Below are positions 1-9,900 of a DNA stretch of 64,000 nucleotides, one piece after another. Made by a program: the position numbers and the translations under genes. Below the pieces are notes generated by a model that saw nothing but the letters and a program-made list of their open reading frames with translations, did no database searches and was not told the DNA's origin. Position 1 is the stretch's first letter, and every line of letters starts with the position of its first letter. Origin of the DNA: CAZKWG01 sp964615375 (GTDB lineage: Bacteria > Myxococcota_A > UBA796 > CAZKWG01); assembly GCA_964615375.1 (NCBI GenBank), contig CAZTOW010000042.1, positions 1 through 64,000 on the forward strand. Direction: 5' to 3'.

Positions 1-221
1 TGACATGATCAGTTACGCGCCCCGAGTGCGCAGGGCGGCCGAGCGTCAGCGAGGAACGCCCGGTGCCCCGTGGGCCCCCTCCAACCCGGTCGGCCCCCGG
101 CCCGGACTGGTCTCCGTAGCCCCAGCCGCCGTCGGGGAACCCGGATCCTGTCCCCGGCTCAGACGAATCGGGGAACCCGGATCCTGTCTCCGGCCAGGAC
201 CAATCGCAGACCTCGGAGGGA
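1..221. other. Non-coding left edge, downstream of the first gene
   Basis: No convincing gene on either strand. The stretch lies 3' of the leftward alpha-2-macroglobulin gene and holds a two-copy 36-bp tandem repeat, listed separately. I saw no clear terminator hairpin with a T-run. Confidence 0.5.
132..203. repeat. 36-bp tandem repeat, two copies
   Basis: Two adjacent units at 132-167 and 168-203. The first 21 bases are identical (beginning TCGGGGAACCCGGATCC) and the remainder is similar. They sit just after the stop codon of the leftward macroglobulin gene. Function unknown. Confidence 0.6.
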
Positions 222-3200
222 CTACTCGACGACCAGGCGGTCGCCGTCGGAGCGGCCGAAGGTCTCGGGGCTGTACATCTCTTCGGCTTTGGCGGGCGGT
301 ACGACGAAGTCGCCGGGGGTGGTGGCGCGGGCGACGTAGGTGTACTCGTGAACGCCGTCCCAGAGGAGGGAGGTGAAGGCCTCGACGCGCTCGTCACGCA
401 GGTTCTCGTGCTCGAACCAGGGGCGGCTCCACCACCACCAGGGGTCCTTGTTGGCGGTGGGGTCCTCGGGGAGGGCGCCGGTGCCCTTGAGCTCGGGGTT
501 CAGGACCTCCAGGCCGGCGGGCAGGGGGTCGACGAGGGCGACGTGGTAGCGGCGCATGGGGTTGACCATGGTCAGGCGGACGCGGACGCGCTTGCCGGCC
601 TTGACGTGCCAGGTGCCGTCGGCGTCCTGGCGGACGTCGGCGGGGTCGTCGACGGCCTCGTAGGTGCGGAGCACGGTGAAGCCGTAGTCGGCGGCGGGCG
701 GGTCGAGGTCGAGGGGGGCGTAGCGCAGGCCGAGGCGGTAGTAGAGCCGGCCCTTGCCCTCGTGGCCGACGACGAGGTCCTGAGGGCCGCCGTCCTGGAG
801 CCAGGCCATGGGGACGTCGATCTGCACGCGGTCGGTGCTGCGGCCCTGGAAGCGGTGGTCACCGGCGAGGCCGTCGCCCAGCCAGACGCGGGCCACGAAG
901 TCGGGCGTCACGCCCTCGTAGACCCGGAAGTAGCGGTCGAGCGCCAGTAAAACAAAAGCGTTTTCTGTTGTGTTCGACCAGCGCCCCTGCTTCTGGTGGG
1001 CCAGGAGGCCGTTCACCAGCTTCGGCACGAGGTCGTTCTTCGGGTCGGTGCGCAGCAGGGCCTCCAGCCAGACGCCGTCCACGCCGCGGTCGGAGTGCAG
1101 GAGCACGTAGGCGCCGTCGGAGTAGCTGGTGGTGAGGTGCGCGCCGGCGGCGGACTCGGTGATGTGGTTGTTGAGCCACAGCGTGAGGCTCTGCGCCTCC
1201 TTCGTGGCCTTTCCGTTCACCAGGATGGGCAGGATCCAGCCCTTGGCCTCGGCGGGGAGCCTGTCCACCCCGGCCTCGCTGAGCAGGGCCTTCGCCCTGG
1301 CCACCTGGTCCCGCCCGGAGAGCGAGAGCACGTGCAGGGCGTAGCCGCGCAGATACCACTTCGCCTCCTGGGAGTACCAGCCGGGGATGTGGCTGCGGAT
1401 GTTGTCCAGGTAGGCCAGCGAGCGCGCCTCCAGCGTGGGATCGACGGTGTAGCCCTTCAGCTTCGCGCGGACGATGGCGTCGGCGACGTGGACGCTCACG
1501 TAGGGCCAGCTGGGGTCCCCGCGCCGCCAGAAGGAGAAGCCCCCGTCATAGTTCTGCCGGCGCCCGAGGCGCTCCAGATCGGCGGCGACGATGGCCTGGA
1601 GCTCCGCGTCCGAAGGCAGGGACTTGGACCCGAAGGCCGAGAGCACGTCGCGCAGGGCGGCGATGCCGACCAGGCGCGAGGAGATCTGCTCGTTGCAGTC
1701 GTAGGGGTAGCGCGCCAGGTACAGGAAGGCGTCGGTGAGCGCCTGGAGCTGGGTGGAGCTGAGCGTCACCTCCAGCCCGCCGTACTGGCGCCAGACCTCG
1801 GGCGGCGGCGCCACCGGCTGGAGGACCGCGCCCTGGTCGAAGGTGCCGTAGGTGGCGAAGGCCTCGGTCGTGGCCGGGGTCCAGACCGGGAGCTCGATGT
1901 TGGCGGCGTCCGCGTAGGCGCCGCTGGCGACGGCGACCTGGAAGCGCGCGGTGCCGGCCATGGCGGCGGCGGCGGGGAAGCGCAGCTCCACCCGGTCGTT
2001 CGCCGGGACGCTGACCCGGGCGCCCACCACCCCGCCGCCCTGCTTCGAGGGATCGGGGATGGGATCGCTGACCTTTCCGATCCAGCTCGCGTTGAGGGCC
2101 TTGACCGCCACGTTCACGGTCATCGCCGCGTCCGTCTGGTTCTGGACGACCACGGGCAGCTCGAAGCGGTCCCCGAAGTTCAGGAAGCGCGGGGCGCTGG
2201 GCCGAACCATCAGCGGCAGGCGAGCCGTCACGTCCGCCTCGCCCGAGCCGAACTGGCGCGCCCCCGCCACCGCCACCACCATCACGCGGTAGCGGGTCAG
2301 GTTGTCCGGGAGCTTCAGGTCCACCCGCGCCTTGCCCGCGGCGTCCGTCGTCACCGAGGGCGCCCACAGCGCGAGCGCCGAGAAGTTCGTGCGCACCTGG
2401 ATGGCGGGGCCGTCGGGCACCGCCACGTTCGCGACGTCGAGGGAGTCCGCCACGATCTCACGCTCGGCCGAGGCCTTCTTCCGCGCCACGGTCGCGCCCG
2501 TCATCGCCGCCGCCGCGGAGGGCGCGGGGGCCGCAGCCGCCTCCATCATCGGCTCGGCGGGCGCGTCCTTCATCAGGGCGCGCGACTCCTCGTTCTTGTC
2601 CCCTCCGAAGCCGCCCCCGCCGCGGCCGTAGCCGCTGGCGCCGAGCCCGCCCATGGGACCGGCCACGGCCCGCTCCGGGTTGGCCAGGGCCAGGAACTGG
2701 CGGAGGTGGTAGCTCGCGACGCCGTCCCCGCGCGCCGCGTAGAAGATCGCGAGCGGATCGGGCAGCCGGTAGCCGGTGAGCGAGAGCACCGCCTCGTCCA
2801 CGGCCACCACCGCCAGCTCCGCGCCCGCGACGGGCCTCTGGGCCGCGTCCAGGACCAGGAGGTCCACCGTGGTGCCCTGGCCGGGATCCAGCCGCGCCTG
2901 GGCCGGCGTGACCTGCACCGAGAGGGTGCGCTCCAGCGGCGGCACCTTCAGCGTCACGCTCCCGCCCGCAAAGGCCGGGCGCTTCGCCAGATCCTCCCGC
3001 GGACGCCCGTCGTCGCCAGAGCGGGTCCGCGCGCCGACCAGATCCACCGCCACCACCAGATCCGGGATGTGGGCGTCGGTGATCGGGATCTCCAGGCGCG
3101 TGCTGGCGCTGTCCATGTGGAAGGCCCGGCTGCTCAGCAGGCCGCCCGCGCGCAGGGTCAGCACGCCCTCGGCCGGGAAGAAGGGAGCCTGGACCAGGAT

Positions 3201-6200
3201 CGCCGCGGTCTCGCCGACCTTCCACTCCTCGCGCTCGGGCACCAGGGTGATCCGCTCCTGCTCCACGCCGCGGTCCGGGCTCAGGTCGCCGCCGGCCACC
3301 CACAGGCGCAGCTCTGTCTGGTTCTTGCGGCCCTCGCGGTCGTGGACCACGGCGACGATGGCGTAGCTGCCGCCCGCGTCGGGCTTCAGCGTGCTCTTGC
3401 TGGCGGCGCCGACCGTGAGCTTCTGGATGGTCTCGGGCACCTCCGTCCAGGTCCCGCCCTTGCGCTGCCAGGTCAGGCGCTGGAGAGAGAGCTCGACGTC
3501 GGCGCTCGTGACCTCCTTGCCCTCGCGGTCCACGACCAGGCTCTCCACGTCGATGGGCTCGCCCTTCTCCACGTAGGTCTTCGCGCGCAGGCCCACGTAC
3601 CAGCTCGAGGGGTGGACCAGGAAGCTCTTGGACGACGACCACGTCTGACGATTGACGTCCTGCACGCTGGCCTCGGCGGTCACCGTCATCGGACGCGCCG
3701 GGCTCAACGACTGGAAGTGGATCCCGAGGTGCTGCTCTCCCCCGCCGTCGGTGGTGCTGGTGAGCGTCTGGGGCTCGCGGTAGGGCTCGGGGTCCGTCCA
3801 CCAGCGCCACCAGGGAGCCCAGGGCCCGAAGCTCCAGTCGGAGCGCCCCGGCGGCGTGAAGCTGGCCGGGCTGGCGCTCACGCTCCAGGTCACGGGAGCG
3901 TTGGGGAGCACGCCGCCGGCGTAGTAGGCAGCCTTGACGTCCACGAAGGCGTCCTCGCCCAGCGCGTAGAGGCCGTCGCCGCCCGAGGTCGTGACCTCGA
4001 ATTCCGGCGTCCGGTACTCCTGGATCTCGAAGGTCTGCGTGGTCGCCGCCCAGGAGCCGCCCAGGAGCTCGAGATCGAAGCGGGCGGTGCCCAGGTTCGG
4101 GGTGTCGGGGAGCGTGAGCGAGAGCTCGAAGCCTCCGAGGCCGGAGACCTTGACCTCACCCTCGCCCAGCGGGTTGTTCTGGCTGCTGTAGGCCCGCCAG
4201 CGGACCGAGCGCCCCTGCCCGTCGAAGCCCTGGAGCTCCCTGGCCTTCCCCGCGGGCATGGTTCGGATCCAGCCGCGGACGTGGACGGTCTCCTTGGGCT
4301 TGTAGAGGTTCTTGTCGGTGAACGTGTACCAGCGCTGCTGGTCGATCTGCTCCACCCGGTACCAGCCGCCACCGTAGGCGTAGGTGTTCTGGGGGAGCAT
4401 GACGGTGTCGCCGCCCACGCGGGCGACCACGGCCTGCGCCTGCTGGCTGGCCAGCTTCAGCCGCCCGAGCCCGTCCTTGCCCGTGCTGGCGGGCTCCAGC
4501 TTCACGCCCACCGCGCTGAGCTCGGCCCCGGAGACCGGCGCCCCGTCGGCGAGGCCCGTCACCCAGGCCGTCAGCTCCTCGTGGTCGGAGAAGACCGTGA
4601 GCCCGAGGCCGGAGACCTGCACCCAGCCGATCCACTCCTCGCGCGCCCAGCGCTCGCGGGGCTGCTCGGTGGGCTCGACCATGACGATGAACTGACCGGA
4701 GCCCTCCTTCAACCAGGGCTGGAGATCCAGGGCGGTCTCGGTCATGCGATCGGCCTCGCCCTTGACCGGCAGCACGGCGCTGCTCACCCGGCTGCCGGGC
4801 AGCGGGGCCTTGCGCACGTCCTCCCAGCGGTAGCGCTGGTTCCACTCCACCCAGGCGGGCCAGTCGTCGGGGCTGACGCGGTGGACGGTGGCGCGCAGGC
4901 CCTTGTGGTTCACCGTGAAGAAGGAGACCGCGGGGGGCGCGTTGGGGTCCACCACCACGAAGCCCTGGGGCGGGCCAGAGAAGGAGCGCTCGGCCGGGCC
5001 GACGTGGACCGTGAACGAGGCGGACTTCGCCGTCTTCTGGCCGAAGATGTCGGGGACGCCGGCCGCGACGCCCACCGTGTACGTGGTGCGCGGGGAGAAG
5101 GCGCCCTGCAGGACCACGCTCTGGCCGCTGGGCAGGATCTGGAGCCCGGGAACCGCGGGCGTCACGCTGATCGAGGTGGCGTCGAACTTCTCCTCGTCGA
5201 TGGGGTTCGTGAACGTGATCATCCACGGGTAGGTGGGCGGGCAGGGGTCCTCGCCGTAGCAGGAGATGCCTGCAGCGAAGAAGGGCCCGTAGGTGCGGAA
5301 GCTGAAGCCCTGCTCCTTCGTCGTGGTGAGCGGGCCCTCGGCCGAGGGCGTGCCCGCGGGCACCGCGACCTGCCAGCCCGTGCCCAGCGCGAGATCCTGG
5401 GCGGGCTTGAAGACGGCGCTGCGGCCGGGCTCGCTGGCGGCCACCCGCGCCTTCATGTCGGCGCTGGCGTCGATCTCCTCGGTGGTGGCCAGGCGCACGG
5501 GCACGGTCTGGCCGGCGCCGCGCAGCACGATCTTCTGGGCCAGGGCGGCCGGGTCCACCGCCTGATCGAAGCCCACGAAGATGAGGGGGTCGGCGGGCTG
5601 GGGGTTGCCGTAGACGCCGCGCCAGTAGCTGCCGTCCTCGTAGGGCCAGTAGCTCTGGAGCGTGGGCGGCGGGGTCTCGAAGGTCCAGCGCTCCTCGGCC
5701 GCCAGCGCGCCGCCCGTCTCGCCCTTCGTGCCCGCGGGGACGACCACGGTGTAGCGGGTGGCCATGGGGAAGCGGGGCTTCGGCTCGAACTGGAGCGTCT
5801 TCGTGCCCAGCCAGCGCCACTGGCCGGGGGGCTCCGGGTCGAGCTTGACGGGCACGATCTTGGACGCCTCGGTCTGGCTGGTGAGCGGGACCATGGGCTG
5901 GGAGAAGGTGACCGAGAGGTGCGGGGCCATGGGCACCGCGCCGGTGGGGGCCTTGCGCAGGACGCTGAGCGGGCCGCTCTCCACGGCGGGGGCCTGGGAT
6001 CCGTCCTGCGGGGGCGGGAAGCTCTCCTGGACCGTCTGGCCGGTTCGAGGCGGGGGCTGGGGGCCCTTGCGCAGGGCGAAGGCGACGGCGTCGTCCTCCT
6101 CCCCCTCCAGCTTCGGCAGGCGCGCGATGAGGCCGGCGGCCTCCTGCTGAGACAGCGGCGTGGCGCTGGCCAGCGGCGGGCGATCGACGCCCTGATCCTG

Positions 6201-6377
6201 GGCCTTCGCCTCGTAGAGCCGCATGACGAGGCCTTCGGCCTTGGGGTCGTCGACGAAGTCGACCTTCATGGACGCCACCTCCTCGACGGCGGCGGGCTCG
6301 GCCGCGGCCTCGACCGGCGCCTTCCCCTTCCCGCACGCGACCAGCAACCCGAGCCCAGCCGTCCACCAGGAGCGCAT
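222..6377 (-). CDS. Alpha-2-macroglobulin family lipoprotein with thioester motif
   Basis: A 2051-residue bacterial alpha-2-macroglobulin, a family thought to trap proteases in the periplasm by a conformational and thioester mechanism. The N-terminus is a lipoprotein signal with lipobox LVAC (Cys15). An early domain carries VTFSQPMVPL. The A2M core has ALWAPSVTTDAAGKARVDL, followed by the thioester motif CNEQ (CxEQ) at about residues 1561-1564, coded at 1686-1697. The C-terminus has the family signature around ATTPGDFVVPPAKAEEMYS. A Gly- then Ala-rich low-complexity stretch lies just before the A2M core, coded near 2450-2660. The ATG follows a GGAGGCGAGG ribosome-binding region. It is the last visible gene of a leftward operon with a small lipoprotein and a second macroglobulin. 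It is longer than E. coli YfhM (about 1650 residues). No penicillin-binding protein partner is in view. A run of AT-rich codons lies at 946-975. Confidence 0.93.
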   Translation of the reverse strand: MRSWWTAGLGLLVACGKGKAPVEAAAEPAAVEEVASMKVDFVDDPKAEGLVMRLYEAKAQDQGVDRPPLASATPLSQQEAAGLIARLPKLEGEEDDAVAFALRKGPQPPPRTGQTVQESFPPPQDGSQAPAVESGPLSVLRKAPTGAVPMAPHLSVTFSQPMVPLTSQTEASKIVPVKLDPEPPGQWRWLGTKTLQFEPKPRFPMATRYTVVVPAGTKGETGGALAAEERWTFETPPPTLQSYWPYEDGSYWRGVYGNPQPADPLIFVGFDQAVDPAALAQKIVLRGAGQTVPVRLATTEEIDASADMKARVAASEPGRSAVFKPAQDLALGTGWQVAVPAGTPSAEGPLTTTKEQGFSFRTYGPFFAAGISCYGEDPCPPTYPWMITFTNPIDEEKFDATSISVTPAVPGLQILPSGQSVVLQGAFSPRTTYTVGVAAGVPDIFGQKTAKSASFTVHVGPAERSFSGPPQGFVVVDPNAPPAVSFFTVNHKGLRATVHRVSPDDWPAWVEWNQRYRWEDVRKAPLPGSRVSSAVLPVKGEADRMTETALDLQPWLKEGSGQFIVMVEPTEQPRERWAREEWIGWVQVSGLGLTVFSDHEELTAWVTGLADGAPVSGAELSAVGVKLEPASTGKDGLGRLKLASQQAQAVVARVGGDTVMLPQNTYAYGGGWYRVEQIDQQRWYTFTDKNLYKPKETVHVRGWIRTMPAGKARELQGFDGQGRSVRWRAYSSQNNPLGEGEVKVSGLGGFELSLTLPDTPNLGTARFDLELLGGSWAATTQTFEIQEYRTPEFEVTTSGGDGLYALGEDAFVDVKAAYYAGGVLPNAPVTWSVSASPASFTPPGRSDWSFGPWAPWWRWWTDPEPYREPQTLTSTTDGGGEQHLGIHFQSLSPARPMTVTAEASVQDVNRQTWSSSKSFLVHPSSWYVGLRAKTYVEKGEPIDVESLVVDREGKEVTSADVELSLQRLTWQRKGGTWTEVPETIQKLTVGAASKSTLKPDAGGSYAIVAVVHDREGRKNQTELRLWVAGGDLSPDRGVEQERITLVPEREEWKVGETAAILVQAPFFPAEGVLTLRAGGLLSSRAFHMDSASTRLEIPITDAHIPDLVVAVDLVGARTRSGDDGRPREDLAKRPAFAGGSVTLKVPPLERTLSVQVTPAQARLDPGQGTTVDLLVLDAAQRPVAGAELAVVAVDEAVLSLTGYRLPDPLAIFYAARGDGVASYHLRQFLALANPERAVAGPMGGLGASGYGRGGGGFGGDKNEESRALMKDAPAEPMMEAAAAPAPSAAAAMTGATVARKKASAEREIVADSLDVANVAVPDGPAIQVRTNFSALALWAPSVTTDAAGKARVDLKLPDNLTRYRVMVVAVAGARQFGSGEADVTARLPLMVRPSAPRFLNFGDRFELPVVVQNQTDAAMTVNVAVKALNASWIGKVSDPIPDPSKQGGGVVGARVSVPANDRVELRFPAAAAMAGTARFQVAVASGAYADAANIELPVWTPATTEAFATYGTFDQGAVLQPVAPPPEVWRQYGGLEVTLSSTQLQALTDAFLYLARYPYDCNEQISSRLVGIAALRDVLSAFGSKSLPSDAELQAIVAADLERLGRRQNYDGGFSFWRRGDPSWPYVSVHVADAIVRAKLKGYTVDPTLEARSLAYLDNIRSHIPGWYSQEAKWYLRGYALHVLSLSGRDQVARAKALLSEAGVDRLPAEAKGWILPILVNGKATKEAQSLTLWLNNHITESAAGAHLTTSYSDGAYVLLHSDRGVDGVWLEALLRTDPKNDLVPKLVNGLLAHQKQGRWSNTTENAFVLLALDRYFRVYEGVTPDFVARVWLGDGLAGDHRFQGRSTDRVQIDVPMAWLQDGGPQDLVVGHEGKGRLYYRLGLRYAPLDLDPPAADYGFTVLRTYEAVDDPADVRQDADGTWHVKAGKRVRVRLTMVNPMRRYHVALVDPLPAGLEVLNPELKGTGALPEDPTANKDPWWWWSRPWFEHENLRDERVEAFTSLLWDGVHEYTYVARATTPGDFVVPPAKAEEMYSPETFGRSDGDRLVVE

Positions 6378-6390
6378 CCAGCACCTCGCC

Positions 6391-6410
6391 TCCCGGCCTC
6401 AACGCCGGGA
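6391..6410 (-). promoter_or_regulatory. GC-rich hairpin overlapping the macroglobulin ribosome-binding site
   Basis: Perfect 7-bp stem (TCCCGGC at 6391-6397, GCCGGGA at 6404-6410) with a 6-nt loop. In the leftward transcript the 3' arm runs directly into the GGAGG of the macroglobulin ribosome-binding site (6381-6393), so the stem could reduce initiation. The regulatory role is inference. Confidence 0.35.
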
Positions 6411-6423
6411 GCGCGAGCAGCTT

Positions 6424-6444
6424 ACACCTTCTGGTGTGTTTTTT
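6424..6444 (+). terminator. Hairpin plus T-run on the + strand (antisense terminator candidate)
   Basis: ACACC-TTCT-GGTGT stem-loop followed by G and six T residues at 6439-6444. The T-run orientation terminates rightward transcription, although both flanking genes run leftward. It may stop antisense transcripts entering the operon, or it may be chance. Confidence 0.4.
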
Positions 6445-6457
6445 GGGCGGAGCGGGT

Positions 6458-6895
6458 CTACTCGACCGTGACCACCGCCGAGGCGTCGCCCGCCTCCACC
6501 GTCCACTCGCCCGCCGTCAGCCCGCTCACGGTGAAGCTGTAGTCGTAGGAGCACATGCAGTCGCAGGGATCGCCCGAGCTCGGGTACTCGATGGTCAGCG
6601 TGGTCCCGCTGATGGACGTGGCGACCTCGTGCTCCACGCAGCACTCGTCGGGCACGTTCTGGTGCAGGACCTGGACGGTGCCGGCGCCCGAGGCGGTCAC
6701 GGTGAGGGTCTCGGGGCCCGCGGTGTCGCCGCTGTCAGGAGACAGGCCCTCGGGCGAGGGCGCGGAGGGCCGAAGCTCCTCGTCGCCGCAGCCTCCGACG
6801 ACGAGATCGCTGACGGTGAGGCCGTCCCCGGACTTGCCGCCGTCACAGGCACAGACGAGCACGAAGAGCAGCGTTGCGCTGCGATGGAGCGTCAT
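6458..6895 (-). CDS. Small Cys-rich lipoprotein between the two macroglobulins
   Basis: A 145-residue predicted lipoprotein of unknown function. The start at 6895 is preferred over upstream in-frame codons because GGAGG lies 5 nt before it and the product then begins with a lipoprotein signal (FVLVCAC, acylated Cys about 17). The mature protein is Asp/Ser/Gly-rich with clustered cysteines (VPDECCVEH and DPCDCMCSYDY). It ends in a beta-rich stretch (FTVSGLTAGEWTVEAG) resembling a small Ig-like or carboxypeptidase-regulatory-like sandwich. It sits between the two macroglobulin genes in the same direction, so co-transcription and a shared envelope role are likely. I do not recognise a family. 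Confidence 0.75.
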   Translation of the reverse strand: MTLHRSATLLFVLVCACDGGKSGDGLTVSDLVVGGCGDEELRPSAPSPEGLSPDSGDTAGPETLTVTASGAGTVQVLHQNVPDECCVEHEVATSISGTTLTIEYPSSGDPCDCMCSYDYSFTVSGLTAGEWTVEAGDASAVVTVE

Positions 6896-6948
6896 GATGT
6901 CCTCCCCCCGTCCAGGCACCAACCTAGCACGGACCCCGCCGACCCGCA

Positions 6949-9900
6949 TCACCAGACGATGACGCGGTCGGCCGAGCCGCTCCCGAAGGTCTCCGGCGCG
7001 TAGATCTCCATCGCGCGGGCGGGCGAGGCCACGAAGTCCCCGCGGGTGGTGGCGCGGGCCACGTAGCTATAGGTGCGGGCGCCGGGGGGCAGGCGCGCGC
7101 GCAGGGCCTCGGCGCGGTCGTCGCGGAGGTTCTGGTGGTCCGGCCAGAGGTCGCCCTCGGGCTCGGGCAGGTCGGCGGCGGCGGTGAGCGCGGGGTTGAG
7201 GATCTCCAGGCCCGCGGGGAGCGGATCGACCAGGATCACCTGCTCGCGGAGCGCGGTGTTCACGACGCTCACCAGCACGCGCACCCGCGCCCCGTGCCGC
7301 ACCCGCCAGCTCCCGTCCTCGAGGCGTCGCACGTCCGCCGGGTCGTCCACGGCCTCATAGGCGCGGACCACCTCGAAGCCGTGGTCGACGGGCGGGCCGG
7401 GGTCCATGGGCGCGTAATCCAGGGCCAGCCGGTAGAAGAGGCGCCCCTGCCCCTCGCTGGAGAGGGTGAGGCGCTGCGGCCCCTGCTCCGCCAGCCAGCT
7501 CATGGGCACGCTCACCTGCGCGCGCGTGAGCTCCCGACCCTGGAAGCCGCGCTCCAGGGCGATCCCCTCCCCCAGCCAGGCGCGGGCGAGCAGATCGGGG
7601 GTCGCGGCCTCGGAGACCTGCCAGCGCCGCGCGAGGGCCAGGAGGACCAGGCAGCTCTCGTGGCGGTTGGACCAGCGCCCGCCCGGCCGCGCCTCGACGA
7701 GGGCCCGGGTGAGCTTCTCGGCGAGCTCGTCCTGGGGAGCCACCTCCAGCAGCGCCGCCAGCCAGAGGGCGTCCGCGGTCCGCGACCCGTGGAGCAGCAG
7801 GCGCTCCCCGTCGCCGAGCCCGGTCACGACGCGCGCGCCGCCCGCGGTCTCGGTGACGTGGCCCTCGAGCCAGCGGCGGAGCTGCTCGACCTCCTGGTCG
7901 CGGCCGGCCCGGTGGAGCGCGGGCAGGATCCAGGCCTTCGCGGCGGCGGGGAGCGCGTCGAGGCCAGCCTCGGCGAGCAGGCGCCGCGCCTCGGCGCCCT
8001 GGTCTCGCCCGGCGAGATCGAGGACGTGGACGGCGTAGGCCCGGATGGTCCAGCTCTCCGGGCCGCGCTCGCCCAACAGCCCGCTCAGGCCCTCCAGGTA
8101 GGCCAGCGCGCCGCGGAGCGCGCCCTCGTCCACCGGATAGCCGGCCTCCTTCGCCGCCACGAGCGCGTGGGCGACGTGGACGCTGACGTAAGGGTCCGAG
8201 CGGCCGGACCAGGCCTGCCGCCAGAACGGGAAGCCCCCGTCCCGGCGCTGAGCGCGGCGGAGATCCTCCAAATCTCGCTGGATGGCGGCGGCGAGCTCGC
8301 CCGGATCGGGCGCACCCTCCCCGCCCAGGGCGCCGACGACCTCGCGCAGGGCCACCGCCGAGAGCACCCGCGAGGCGATGGCCTCGTGGACCTCGTAGGG
8401 GCTCTTCCAGAGCTCCAGCCAGGCGTCGCTCAGCGCCTGGAGCTGGGTGCTCGCCAGCGAGATCGTGAGCCCTCCGCTCTGGGAGAAGACGTCGTCAGGC
8501 GGGAGCACGAGCTGCGCGGTCGCGCCGCCCTCCAGGCTCCCGTAGGTGGCGAAGGTCTCCGAGCGGGTGGGCAGGCGCACCGGCAGCGTGAGCGTGAGCG
8601 CGTCGGCGTAGGGGCCGGCGCTGACGATGAGGTCCAGGCGCTGCTCGCCCAGGGCGAGGGCCTCGACCGGGAGGTCCACCCGGGCGGTCCCGCCCGCCGG
8701 CACCGCCACCCGTCGCCCGGCGGGCTCGGCCAGGAGGCCCACGGAGCGCAGGCCCACCGAGACCAGCAGCGGCGTCTCCCCGGAATTCTGCACGAAGACC
8801 GGCAGCTCGGCGCGGTCGCCCAGGCGCAGGAAGCGGGGCGGCGCGGCGCGCACGGAGAGCGGTAGCACCGCGGAGATCGAGCTCTCCCCCGCCCCGAAGC
8901 GTCGGGCGCCCGAGACCGCCACCACGCCCACCCGGTAGCGGGTGAGCCCGTCGGGCAGGGTGAGCTCCACCCGCGCGCGGCCCTCGGCGTCGGTCCTCCC
9001 CTCGGGGGCCCAGAGGGCGAGGCTGCGCAGATCCTCGCGGGCGTCCACAGGCTCGGCGGACTGCAGGTGCTGAGGCGGCGGCGGGCCCCCGCTGGTGCCC
9101 GAGGTCGCGCTGAATTCGCGGCTGAGCAGGGCGAACGAGCGCCCCGTCGCCTGAGCGGAGGTCTTGATCACGCGGAGGAACCGATCCCCCTCCTCGCTGA
9201 TCAGCACCTCCGACGGGCCGACCGGCCGAAGCTCTGCGCGCGCGCCGGGCAGGGTCCCGCGCAGGTGGCTCCGCAGCTCGTAGGTCCCGATTCCCGGGTC
9301 GCGAGCCCGGTAGAAGGCCGAGATGGGGTCGGGCGCCTCCCATCCGCTCAGCGCCAGCAGGGCCTCGTCCACCGCCCACACCGCCAGCTCCGCGCCGCCC
9401 ACGGGGGCGCCCTGGGCGTCCAGCACGCGCAGGTCGAGCGTGGTCTGCTCGCCCGGGCTCAGGCGCGCCTTCGCGGGCGTCACGGCCACGGTGAGGGTGC
9501 GCTCCAGCGGCGGCACGCTCAGGCTCAGGGAGCCCGCGGCGAAGGCCGGTCTGGACGGGATCTCGGCGGCGGCGGCGCGGGAGCCCGACAGGTTCACTGC
9601 GACGCTCAGGTTGGGGATGTGCGCCTCGGTGATCGGGACCTCCACCTCCTGGGTGGGGGTGGTCAGGGTGAGGGGGCGGGTCTCCAGGACGCCGCCAGCG
9701 CGCAGGGTCAGCACCCCATAGGCCGGCACGAAGGGGGAGATCACGGTGATCCGAGCCGTCTCGCCCACGCGCCAGTCCCGGGGCTCGGCCACGAGCACGG
9801 CGCTCTCCCAGCCCCCGCCCCAGCCCGGAGACCCGGCGCTCGGACCGTCCTCCCCCGCGACCCAGACCAGCACGGCGCTGTAGCTCTCGCGGCCCCGCGC

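Noticed and set aside
996..6542. 1848-codon open frame on the + strand opposite the first macroglobulin gene
   Set aside because: In DNA this rich in G+C the antisense frame of a long gene stays open by chance. The translation is low-complexity (R/G/A/V/H/L) with no domain, while the opposite strand encodes a complete macroglobulin.
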